This document shows positions 1-8,745 of a DNA stretch of 64,000 nucleotides, piece after piece. This DNA comes from Burkholderiales bacterium (GTDB lineage Bacteria > Pseudomonadota > Gammaproteobacteria > Burkholderiales > Burkholderiaceae_C): the NCBI GenBank assembly GCA_016191995.1, contig JACPVA010000074.1:1-64000 (forward strand), in the 5' to 3' direction. Positions within the stretch are counted from its first letter, which is position 1. Each line of letters begins with the position of its first letter. The translations under genes and the position numbers were made by a program. A model generated the notes under the pieces. The model was given only the letters and a program-made list of their open reading frames with translations. It made no database searches and had not been told where the DNA came from.

Positions 1-368
1 CGAGGGTGCCGTGGCGGCCGCGCGCTGCGGTGCCGGGCGCTGCGGCGCCGGGCGCGGGCGCGCCGGCACCGACGATGGCGGGCGAGGGGGGTTGCGGGCG
101 GGCGGGGCCATGACAGCCCGGGATTGGACCACGTCGGGTCGGGCAGGTCGAAGGCCGCGCGATCCGCGCACAGCGGCTGGTTCGGGTTGTCCGGCAGCAC
201 CAGCCGCCCGCCGGGGCGCAGCCGCTGCAGCAGGGCCCGCACCCGCTCGGTCTGCAGGTCCTGGCCCTGGTCGACGATGCGTCGCCCTCCCGCGATCGCG
301 GCCCCCACGGCGGCGCGCCGCGCGGCATCGCGTCCCGGGCCCACCCCCAGCCGGCGCAGAATACCCGC

Positions 369-872
369 ATGCCACCCCCCGCCCCCATCGACCTGCGCCC
401 CGGCGTGCGCGAGCCGGTGGTGCTGCTCATCTCGCGCCGCGAGGTCGAGCAGGCGGACCTGGACTCGGTCCTTTCGCGGCTGAAGCCCTTCCTGGCCACG
501 CGCGAGGACGCGCGGCGCTACCGCGGCCAGATGACGCTGGTGGTCGCCGGCTACCACGACGACCCGCGCGAGCTGGTCGACATCCCCGAGGTGCGCACGC
601 TGCTGCGCCGGCTGGCGGCGCAGTGGCCGTACTGGGCCTACTTCTTCAACCAGGTCGACGACAGCGTCAAGCTGCTGCTGTCCTGCGCCGCCGGCAGCCG
701 CTTCCTGGGCCGCGGCGCGGTGGAGATGGACCCCGTGGCAGTCGGCCACGCGCTGGCGCACGGCTTCGGCGGCATGAACGAGGTGTTCGAGCGCTTCGGC
801 TTCCCGGAAGACGAGCTCGAGCAGGCCAGCCGCGGGCTGGTCGAGCTGATCGAGCAGGCGGGGATGGCCTGA
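369..872 (+). CDS. hypothetical protein (167 aa)
   Basis: Open frame with plausible composition (MPPPAPIDLRPGVREPVVLLISRREVEQADLDSVLSRLKPF...); no family recognised. Confidence 0.6.
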   Translation: MPPPAPIDLRPGVREPVVLLISRREVEQADLDSVLSRLKPFLATREDARRYRGQMTLVVAGYHDDPRELVDIPEVRTLLRRLAAQWPYWAYFFNQVDDSVKLLLSCAAGSRFLGRGAVEMDPVAVGHALAHGFGGMNEVFERFGFPEDELEQASRGLVELIEQAGMA

Positions 873-952
873 TCGCGTGGCATCGCTTCCCGCGGCCTGG
901 CGGCGCTGCGCGCCCGCCAGCCAAGCCGCGCGGCGCCACGCCGCGAGCCAGC

Positions 953-1555
953 CTACTTGCCGCGGATGCCGAACCAGAGCTGGTCGTAGTAGACGATGCC
1001 GCCGACGCCGCTCGTCGGCTCGCCGAAGCCGACGAAGACCCGGTCGCTGAAGCTGCCGGACCAGTTCGCATAACGCCCGGTGCCGCCGGCGATCATTCCG
1101 TCGCCGCCACCGGCGATCACGACCAGTGCGCCGAGCTCGGGGTACTTCGGCGCCTTCAGCGCGGGGTCGATCGGCGCGCCGCAGGTGCCGTTGGGCCCGG
1201 AGACGATGTGCAGGTTGCCCTGGGCGAGCGCGAAGACGATGAACTCGCTGAAGCACAGCGAGCCGCCGGCGCCGTAGGCGAAGTCCCGGCCCCACACATA
1301 GGCCATGCCCATGGGCTTGCCGTTGCCCGGGTCGTAGACCGGGAACTCGGTCGTCGGGAAGCAGCGCCCGCTGCACCAGTCGGCGAACGCCGACGTCGCC
1401 GGCGGTGCGCTGGCATTGGCCGCCGGGATGCCATCGGCGACGAACTGCAGGTTCTGCGTGGCGGCGGCAGGGCCGGCCCACGCCGTCAGGCCCGCCAGCG
1501 CGGCGGTCGCGAGCGCCATCGAGGCGCGGTGCTGCGAGGAACGGCTTGGACTCAT
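953..1555 (-). CDS. hypothetical secreted protein
   Basis: N-terminal signal-peptide-like segment (MALATAALAGLTAWAGPAAA) then a soluble 170-aa domain; no family recognised. Confidence 0.6.
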   Translation of the reverse strand: MSPSRSSQHRASMALATAALAGLTAWAGPAAATQNLQFVADGIPAANASAPPATSAFADWCSGRCFPTTEFPVYDPGNGKPMGMAYVWGRDFAYGAGGSLCFSEFIVFALAQGNLHIVSGPNGTCGAPIDPALKAPKYPELGALVVIAGGGDGMIAGGTGRYANWSGSFSDRVFVGFGEPTSGVGGIVYYDQLWFGIRGK

Positions 1556-2061
1556 GAGTGTCTCCGGTTGGGCCAGGCAATGCGCACTGGGGTAGTCGCA
1601 GCGCGGCCGCGCTGCGCGAAGCGCTTCTAAACCCCTGCGTCCCGGCGCGTGGGTGGGCGCCTCAATGCCTCGGTCGCCCCCAGGGTCGGGGGCCTCGCGG
1701 CAAACGACCCCGGTGCCCAGGGTGACCGCGCGACGGCAGCCGCCGCCGCATCGACCTGGGCTGAAAGCGGACGCACCCGGGTGGGATGGCCGGCGCGCCG
1801 GGCGGCTACCGTCCGGACGTGGCGAGGTACATCGCCAGCGCGCTGCAGGGCTACCGCGAGCTCGGGCCCGACAAGCGCCAGGCGATCGCGCTGGGGATCG
1901 CGTTCCTCCGCCTCGTGTGCCGATGCATGCCCGGGTCGGCGGCCGAGCCGAAGCGGACGGTTCGCGTCGACGGCCATGGCTTGGGCCGGGTGCGCCACGG
2001 CGGCCAAAACGGCCTCCTCGACCCGCGTCGAAGTGCTACAAGAGGCGCCGCGGAGGGATCC

Positions 2062-4140
2062 ATGAACCTGACGACATCGATCCTGGCACTGGCCCTCTGG
2101 TCGGGTGGCGCGATGGCAAATGCAGCGGACGAAGATCCCTACCTGTGGCTGGAAGTCGTGGAAGGCGCGAAGGCGCTGGGCTGGGTCGGGTCGCGCAACG
2201 CCGAGAGCCGGAAGTCGCTCGAGGCCGACGTCTCGTTCAAGCCCCTGTACGAACGCCTGCTCGCGATCAGGAACAGCGACGCGCGCATTCCCCACATCAC
2301 CAAGATCGGCAGCCGTTACTACAACTTCTGGAAGGACGCTGACCACGTCCGCGGCATCTGGCGCCGGACGACGCTGGACGAGTACCGCAAGGCCGAACCG
2401 GCCTGGGAGACGGTGCTCGACATCGACGCCTTGAACAGGGCCGAGAACGCGAACTGGGTCTGGAAGGGCGCCGAGTGCATCGAGCCCCAGCAGGATCGCT
2501 GCCTGGTTTCACTGTCGCGCGGCGGCGGCGACGCGGTCGAGGTGCGCGAGTTCGACCTGCCGAGCCAGTCCTTCGTCAAGGGCGGCTTCGTGCTGCCGGA
2601 GGCGAAGTCCGAGGCCGGTTGGAAGGACCGCGACACGCTCTACCTCGGCACCGACTTCGGCACCGGCTCGCTGACCGACTCCGGCTACCCGCGCACCGTG
2701 CACGAGTGGAAGCGTGGCACGCCCTGGAAGGACGCGCGCAAGATCTTCGAGGCCCGGCCCGCCGATGTCGTTGCCTACGGCTTCAGCGACTACGCCCAGG
2801 GCGTGCGCCACGACGGCGTGGTGCGTGCCCCGAGCTTCTTCCGCAACGAGACGCAGCTCTTCCGCGGCGGCGAGCTCGTCAAGGTGCCGAAGCCGGACGA
2901 CGCCGAGATCGGCTTCTTCCGCGACTACGCCCTGATCACGCTGCGCAGCGCCTGGAAGCCCGGCCGGCGCATTTTCCCCGCCGGTGCGCTGGTCGCGATC
3001 AGGGTCGACGACCTGTTCGCGGGCAAGGACGGGTTCGAGCTCCTGTTCGAACCCACCGCCAGGCGCTCGCTGGCGGGCTACTCGGCGACCCGCAACGCGG
3101 TGCTGCTGAACATCCTCGACAACGTCCGCAGCCGGCCGGAAGCCATGTCGCGCGAAGGCGGCAACTGGAAGCGCATTGCAGTCCCGGTGCCCGCGAACGC
3201 CGAGGTCAAGCTGGTGGCCGAGGACGCGGAACTGAGCGACGACTACCTCATGACCCTCACCGGCTTCCTGACGCCGACCTCGTTGGCGCGCGCCGCCGTG
3301 CACGGCGAGACGCACGGGGTGCTGAAGCGCCAGCCGGCCTATTTCGAGTCGGAAGGCCTGGTCGTCGAGCAGCACGAGGCGACGTCGAAGGACGGCACCC
3401 GGGTCCCCTACTTCGTCGTGCTGCCGAAGGACCGGGCCCGCGACGGCACGATCCCGACCCTGCTCTACGGCTACGGCGGCTTCGAGGTCTCACTGACGCC
3501 GGCCTACTACGCCAGCGCCGGTGCCGGCTGGCTCGAGCGTGGCGGCGCCTTCGTGCTCGCCAACATCCGCGGCGGCGGCGAGTTCGGCCCGGCCTGGCAC
3601 CAGGCCGCGCTGAAGGCCAACCGCCAGCGCGCCTACGACGACTTCATCGCCATCGCCGAGGACCTGATCGCACGCAGGATCACCTCGCCCAGGCACCTCG
3701 GCATCGAGGGCGGCAGCAATGGCGGGCTGCTGACGGGCGTGATGTACACGCAGCGCCCGGACCTGTGGGGCGCGGTGCTGTGCGCAGTGCCCCTGCTCGA
3801 CATGAAGCGCTACAACAAGCTCCTCGCCGGCGCGAGCTGGATGGGCGAATACGGCAACCCTGACGTGGCCGAGGAATGGGCCTACATCGCCAGGTACTCG
3901 CCTTACCACAATGTCGATGCGGCCAGGGCCTACCCGCCGATCCTGTTCGTCACCTCGACCCGCGACGACCGCGTCCACCCGGGCCACGCGCGCAAGATGG
4001 CGGCGAAGCTGATCGCTCTCGGCAAGGACGTCACCTACTACGAGAACATCGAAGGCGGCCACGACGCTGCCACGAACAACCAGCAGGCGGCATTCATGGA
4101 CGCGATCGGCTACGTGTTCCTGTGGGAGCGGTTGAAATGA
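2062..4140 (+). CDS. S9 family prolyl oligopeptidase, exported
   Basis: Signal peptide MNLTTSILALALWSGGAMANA, GGSNGGLL nucleophile motif, YGYGGFE...NIRGGGEFG; RBS-like ggagg upstream of ATG 2062. Confidence 0.92.
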   Translation: MNLTTSILALALWSGGAMANAADEDPYLWLEVVEGAKALGWVGSRNAESRKSLEADVSFKPLYERLLAIRNSDARIPHITKIGSRYYNFWKDADHVRGIWRRTTLDEYRKAEPAWETVLDIDALNRAENANWVWKGAECIEPQQDRCLVSLSRGGGDAVEVREFDLPSQSFVKGGFVLPEAKSEAGWKDRDTLYLGTDFGTGSLTDSGYPRTVHEWKRGTPWKDARKIFEARPADVVAYGFSDYAQGVRHDGVVRAPSFFRNETQLFRGGELVKVPKPDDAEIGFFRDYALITLRSAWKPGRRIFPAGALVAIRVDDLFAGKDGFELLFEPTARRSLAGYSATRNAVLLNILDNVRSRPEAMSREGGNWKRIAVPVPANAEVKLVAEDAELSDDYLMTLTGFLTPTSLARAAVHGETHGVLKRQPAYFESEGLVVEQHEATSKDGTRVPYFVVLPKDRARDGTIPTLLYGYGGFEVSLTPAYYASAGAGWLERGGAFVLANIRGGGEFGPAWHQAALKANRQRAYDDFIAIAEDLIARRITSPRHLGIEGGSNGGLLTGVMYTQRPDLWGAVLCAVPLLDMKRYNKLLAGASWMGEYGNPDVAEEWAYIARYSPYHNVDAARAYPPILFVTSTRDDRVHPGHARKMAAKLIALGKDVTYYENIEGGHDAATNNQQAAFMDAIGYVFLWERLK

Positions 4141-4145
4141 CCCCG

Positions 4146-4653
4146 GGCTCCTGATGTCGCGCCGCCGGCGCCGCCGCGCGAGCGCATCGCGCTGGCGCTG
4201 CTGGTGGACTGCTCGGGGTCGATGGGCGGCGGCGGCATCGCCTCGGCGCGGCGCGCGCTGCACGGCGTGCTGGACGCGCTGGCGCCGGGCGACGAGGCCA
4301 GCCTGAGCCGCTTCGGCAGCCAGGTGGAGCACGCGCTCGGGCCCGGCCCGTGCAGCGACGACGCGCGCAGCCTGCTGCACCGGGTGGTGGATGCGACCGA
4401 CGCCAGCCTGGGCGGCACCGAGATGGCGGCGGCGCTGCGCGCGGTGTTCGGGCTGTGGCACGCGGGCCGCGCGGGCAGCGACGGCGACGCGCAGGCGCAG
4501 GCCGTGCTGCTGCCGCTCGTACGGGCCGTGGACCCGGCGCAGCGGGAGCTGGCGCGGCGGGTCGTGGAGGGTGTCCTGGGGGGTGGCGTGGATGCAGCGG
4601 ACGACGCGGGATCGGCGCGGGCACGGCGGCCGCGGCGGGCACTGCTGCCTTGA
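4146..4653 (+). pseudogene. truncated, internally deleted duplicate of the VIT/VWA gene at 8746-11055
   Basis: 4161-4466 matches about 9530-9835 and the remainder matches about 10876-11052 at high nucleotide identity; no N-terminal VIT region and no ATG start. Confidence 0.85.
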
Positions 4654-4781
4654 GGGCACATGGCCTCAGAGAGTCCGAGCGCGATCGCCGTGTGGTGCTG
4701 GCGCGGCCGGCTAGCAGTCATCCGGTCGAGAACGACCCCATCGGTCGGAGTCGACGCAGGCGCCGGCGCCGTGTCGATTCG

Positions 4782-5195
4782 ATGGCAGACTGCCGCATCG
4801 TGGATGCCGCGCCCTGCCCCTTCTGTACCCTTCCCGACACCCGCATCGTCGACCGCGCGGGTCTTGCAGTGAGCGCGAGGGACGCCTACCCGGTGTCGCC
4901 GGGGCACACGTTGATCATCCCGTTGCGGCACGTCGGCTCGTTCTTCGAGCTGGGGGCCGACGAGCGGCAGGCGATGCTCGCGCTGCTGGACCGGGCCAGG
5001 GCCGACCTGAACCGCGAGTACGCACCTGCCGGCTACAACATCGGCATCAACGACGGACCGGCTGCCGGCCAGACGGTGCGGCATGTGCACATGCACCTGA
5101 TACCCCGCTTCCCCGGCGACGTACCGGACCCCCGCGGCGGGGTGCGCTGGGTCATTCCGGGCAAGGCACGCTACTGGCGCGATGGCAGCCGCTGA
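4782..5195 (+). CDS. HIT family protein (histidine triad hydrolase/transferase)
   Basis: CPFC...VSPGHTLIIPLRHV...HVHMHLIPR histidine triad. Confidence 0.9.
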   Translation: MADCRIVDAAPCPFCTLPDTRIVDRAGLAVSARDAYPVSPGHTLIIPLRHVGSFFELGADERQAMLALLDRARADLNREYAPAGYNIGINDGPAAGQTVRHVHMHLIPRFPGDVPDPRGGVRWVIPGKARYWRDGSR

Positions 5196-6201
5196 CGGAC
5201 ACGGGCCCGATCCGGCGCTGCGGTCGTACCAGCAGCGCTTCGCCCGGCTCATCGTCAATGTCCGCCACGGCCGCGCAAGCCCGCACAAGATCTGCATGCT
5301 GCTGGCAGTGCTCGACCTGGCGCGCGCCGGCGCCCTGGTGGACAACCGCGTCGTGTACGCCCCGCCGCTGCTGGAGCGCTACCGGCGCTTCTTCGACGCC
5401 GTGCGCGCGCCGGGCGACCATCCGAGCCCCTGGTTTCCGTTCTTCCACCTCGGCGGCCGATTGCGCGGCGGTGAGGCTAGTTTCTGGCACCTGGAGCCGC
5501 TTCCGGGGCGAGAAGCCGTGCTCCATTCCATGAGCACCGCGCGCAGTGCCGGCGACATCACGGCCAACGTCGCATTCGCCCGCCTCGATCCCGAGTTGCA
5601 TCGACTCGTCCAGGACCCCGCGATCGCTGACGACCTGGTGGCCGCGCTCGGCGGACACTGGTTCGGCCGCGGCCTGGAGGACCTCGGCGCCGTCGTCGAG
5701 CGCAGCGCCCGGGTCAGCCGCTACGAGCGCGAGCTTCGCCTGGGCGCGGCGGCGCCGGCGGCGCGCGAGGCGCCACCCCCTTCGTACGTACGCGACCCGG
5801 CGTTCCGCCGTGTCGTCACCCAGGCCTACGACTACCGCTGCGCGGCCACCGGCGCGCGCATCCTGCTGCCCAGCGGCGAGGCGATGGTGGAAGCGGCCCA
5901 TATCCACCCCTTCGGCGAAGCCGGCGACGACGACCCGCGCAACGGCCTGGCGCTGACGCCGGACATGCACTGGGCGATGGACCGCAACCTGATCGCGCCC
6001 GGGCCGGACTTCCGGTGGCACGTGAGCCCGACGCTGGACCGTCGCATCCCGGACCTGCGGCCCCTGTGCGAACTGGCCGAGCGGCCGCTGCTGCTGCCCG
6101 CCGAGCCGAGGATGTATCCGCGCCAGGAGGTATTGGCGTGGCGCATGGAGCGGCTTCGCGACGCGGACTGGACGGCGTCGGACGCGCGGCCTGTCGGTTG
6201 A
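5182..6201 (+). CDS. HNH endonuclease, COG3440-like; N-terminal domain possibly related to sulfur-binding (SBD) type IV restriction domains
   Basis: C-terminal YRCAATGARIL...VEAAHIHPFGEAGDDDPRNGLALTPDMHWAMDRN HNH motif; N-terminal SPHKICMLLAVLD...FWHLEP resembles SBD-HNH proteins; 14-bp overlap with HIT gene. Confidence 0.8.
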   Translation: MAAADGHGPDPALRSYQQRFARLIVNVRHGRASPHKICMLLAVLDLARAGALVDNRVVYAPPLLERYRRFFDAVRAPGDHPSPWFPFFHLGGRLRGGEASFWHLEPLPGREAVLHSMSTARSAGDITANVAFARLDPELHRLVQDPAIADDLVAALGGHWFGRGLEDLGAVVERSARVSRYERELRLGAAAPAAREAPPPSYVRDPAFRRVVTQAYDYRCAATGARILLPSGEAMVEAAHIHPFGEAGDDDPRNGLALTPDMHWAMDRNLIAPGPDFRWHVSPTLDRRIPDLRPLCELAERPLLLPAEPRMYPRQEVLAWRMERLRDADWTASDARPVG

Positions 6202-6559
6202 ACTGTCGGGACGCCGCCGAGAAGGACGACGAGGCGAGTCGAGGTCCGGGGTCGATCCGGAAGAGAGGAGTCAGCCTCTTGCGGAGAGAACACGTCAGGA
6301 ACACCCCTCTCGTGTGGATCGCGTTCCACGATGGCTCGGGCGCCGTCCGACGGCCGCAAGCCGCTGTGGTCGAGCCCGGTCTTCGCCGCCGGGCTCGATC
6401 TGGCGCATCGCCACCAGCTCGGCTTGCCGACCGGCCTGGTCGTCGGGTTTGTCGGGGCCATGCTCGGGCTGGTCGTGGTGGCGCCGCGCTCCCCGAGACA
6501 GGGTAGCGTGTCGCCGCTGCGGCCCGCGCGTGGTTCTTCCAGATCGCTCGGCCGTGCCG

Positions 6560-7168
6560 TCACACCGCGGCGACGTTGAACCGATCGCAGAGCTCATCCA
6601 GTTGCTGCGCGCCGAGCTTCCCCGCGCGCAGCCTGCTCAGCCCGCTGCGCTCGAAGACCGCGTAGGCAAACCCCTTGTTCATCTGGCGCGACACGTAGCG
6701 GATGCCGTCCCAGCGTCGGCTCGCGCCGTGGATGGCCTGCGCCCAGGCCTGGCTCGTCGAGTAGTCGGCGGACGCGCTGATGTCGTTGTTCAGGCCAAGG
6801 GCCTTGAGTGCCGCACCTGTCAGGTCGGCCAGGACGAGCGTCTTGCGCCGATCGCACACGAAGTGAACGACCGAGCGCCCGGTCAGCTCGGCAGCAGGCA
6901 CCTCGTAGCTGCCGCGCACGAAGCGCCCGCACTCGTGGATGACACTCTCCGCAAAGGCCACCTCGATCGTGCTGGCGGTGTAGCAGGTGCCGACCGCGCC
7001 GGCGCGGCCGGGGTCCGGATCGTCGAAGCGGTAGACGCCGGACGACCAGTACGGCTCGGTGGCAGGGTGGCGGCTCAGGCGCACCAGCGATGCCACCTCG
7101 ATCCGGACCGGCCGCAGCAGGTCTTCGAACGATCCGGGTTCAGGCAACCGAAGCGACACGCGCTGCAC
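6560..7168 (-). CDS. RES-domain toxin (NAD+ phosphorylase family)
   Basis: VYRFDDPDPGRAGAVGTCYTASTIEVAFAESVIHECG ... NDISASADYSTSQAWAQAIH...GIRYVSRQ typical of RES domain. Confidence 0.85.
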   Translation of the reverse strand: MQRVSLRLPEPGSFEDLLRPVRIEVASLVRLSRHPATEPYWSSGVYRFDDPDPGRAGAVGTCYTASTIEVAFAESVIHECGRFVRGSYEVPAAELTGRSVVHFVCDRRKTLVLADLTGAALKALGLNNDISASADYSTSQAWAQAIHGASRRWDGIRYVSRQMNKGFAYAVFERSGLSRLRAGKLGAQQLDELCDRFNVAAV

Positions 7169-7754
7169 CCCGCTCGCGCGCCCACGCCGCGGCCAGGCGT
7201 TCGACCTTGACCACGGGCGTGCCGGCTTCCAGCGCGGCGGCGACGCTCTGCCCGGCGAGGGCGCCGTGCCCGCGCAGCCAGAAGACCAGCTTCTCGCTCG
7301 GGCCGAGGTCGCCGAGTGCGCGGCAGATGGCGGCCACGGTCTGCCGGTCCATGTCCAGGAACGCCTGCGGGTAGTACAGCCGGTTGCCGATCTTCACGGC
7401 GAAGATCTCACCCCGGTCGGCGGCCGGTGCCAGAGCCTGGCGGGTGAGTCCCCATGCCTGCGCAAGCTGCTCGCCCGGCACGACGAGGCCGTCCCTGACC
7501 CACTGGACGCGCGCGGCCTCGCCGCGAACGGTCGCGCCCGCCAGGCCGCCGGCGGCCTGGGCGCGGGGATCTTGCGCAGCGGCGGCCTCGGTGCCCGCGG
7601 CGCGCGCGCGACCACCTCGCGTCCGTGGCAGATGCAGCCCTTGCGCGCTGACCGCCGAGCGGAGCGTGCCGAGGTCTTCGCTGAGGCGCCCTACGGCAGC
7701 TTCGAGCTGCGCGATCCGGCGAAGCAGGACAGGCGTGCTCAGATCGGTGCTCAT
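7140..7754 (-). CDS. putative cognate antitoxin of RES toxin
   Basis: Immediately upstream of and overlapping the RES gene; C-terminal segment FWLRGHGALAGQSVAAALEAG resembles Xre/MbcA/ParS toxin-binding region. Confidence 0.7.
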   Translation of the reverse strand: MSTDLSTPVLLRRIAQLEAAVGRLSEDLGTLRSAVSAQGLHLPRTRGGRARAAGTEAAAAQDPRAQAAGGLAGATVRGEAARVQWVRDGLVVPGEQLAQAWGLTRQALAPAADRGEIFAVKIGNRLYYPQAFLDMDRQTVAAICRALGDLGPSEKLVFWLRGHGALAGQSVAAALEAGTPVVKVERLAAAWARERGAARVASVA

Positions 7755-8155
7755 GCGCGCATGTTAAGCAAATAGAGACAACCTGACAAATGGGAGGATC
7801 GACGGGGAGAGTTGACGGGACTGCGGGCGATGCCCGGGCGCAACGGCAGCGCCATCACCTGCGCTAGGCCAGTCATTCGGCCGGAGACGAGTGCGGCGCC
7901 CTCACGGCCCCGACCGGACAGGCTCACTCTTTGAGCCACCGACCCCCTACGCTGTCTCCACGGCCGGGCATCGCGCCCGCCGGCACCTACAGGAGACACG
8001 CCTTGGACGACGCCCCACCCGTCACACCTGCGGCAGACCGACGCCCACGCCAGCCTGTCTTCCGTTGCCCGCCGCCCAGCCGCGATCGCTCCCCGCGATC
8101 ACGGCCTGCGCGTGCTTGTCCTGAGCCAGGTCCCATGGTGTCGACTTTACGCCAG

Positions 8156-8192
8156 TTGACTGGCCGTATCCAATGTCGTTCAATGCGACATG
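8156..8192 (+). promoter_or_regulatory. candidate merR promoter and operator dyads, start codon inside dyad
   Basis: TTGACT-N17-TTCAAT (8156-8184); GCCAGT-TG-ACTGGC at 8151-8164; ATGTCG-N7-CGACAT at 8173-8191. Confidence 0.45.
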
Positions 8193-8636
8193 CCCACCCC
8201 AACCCCGCCGCGCCACTTCCCGGTCGACGAGCTCGCCGCGCTGGCCGGCGTGACGCCGCGCACGGTGCGCTACTACATCGCCGAGGGGCTGCTGGACCGG
8301 CCCGAGGGCGAGAAGCGCGGCGCCTATTACCTGCCGCGCCACCTGGACCAGCTGCTGCTGATCCGGCGCTGGGCCAACGCCGGGCTGAGCCTGGAGCGCA
8401 TCCGCGAGCTGCGCGCCGGCGCGCCCGACGACCCGCCACCGCGCCCGGTGCGCCCGGGCACGGTGGAGGTCTGGAGCCGGGTGACGCTGGCCGACGGGCT
8501 GGAGCTGCAGGTCGAGCCCGGCCGCGCCGGCCTGAGCCCCGGGCAGCTGCGCGAGCTGGTCCGCGAGGTCACGGCCGCGTACCGGCGCGTTCGATCGCAG
8601 CCGCAGAGCCGGCAGGAGGTGCGCGGGGACTCCTGA
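8190..8636 (+). CDS. MerR family transcriptional regulator
   Basis: FPVDELAALAGVTPRTVRYYIAEGLLDRPEGEKRGAYYLPRHLDQLLLI winged-helix MerR N-terminus. Confidence 0.9.
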   Translation: MPTPTPPRHFPVDELAALAGVTPRTVRYYIAEGLLDRPEGEKRGAYYLPRHLDQLLLIRRWANAGLSLERIRELRAGAPDDPPPRPVRPGTVEVWSRVTLADGLELQVEPGRAGLSPGQLRELVREVTAAYRRVRSQPQSRQEVRGDS

Positions 8637-8745
8637 AGCCACCGGCCGCAGCCGCGCGGCCCCCGGACATGGACGCGGCACGCAAGACCCCCACCACGGG
8701 GCGGCGCCCGCGCGCCGCCGCACGACAACGACACGCTCAGGGAAC

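Noticed and set aside
1786-2061. N-terminal extension of the peptidase ORF (GYRPDVARYIASALQGYRELGPDKRQAIALGIAFLR)
   Set aside because: Signal peptide and RBS place the true start at 2062; the extension may be a fragment of another gene but is too short to call.
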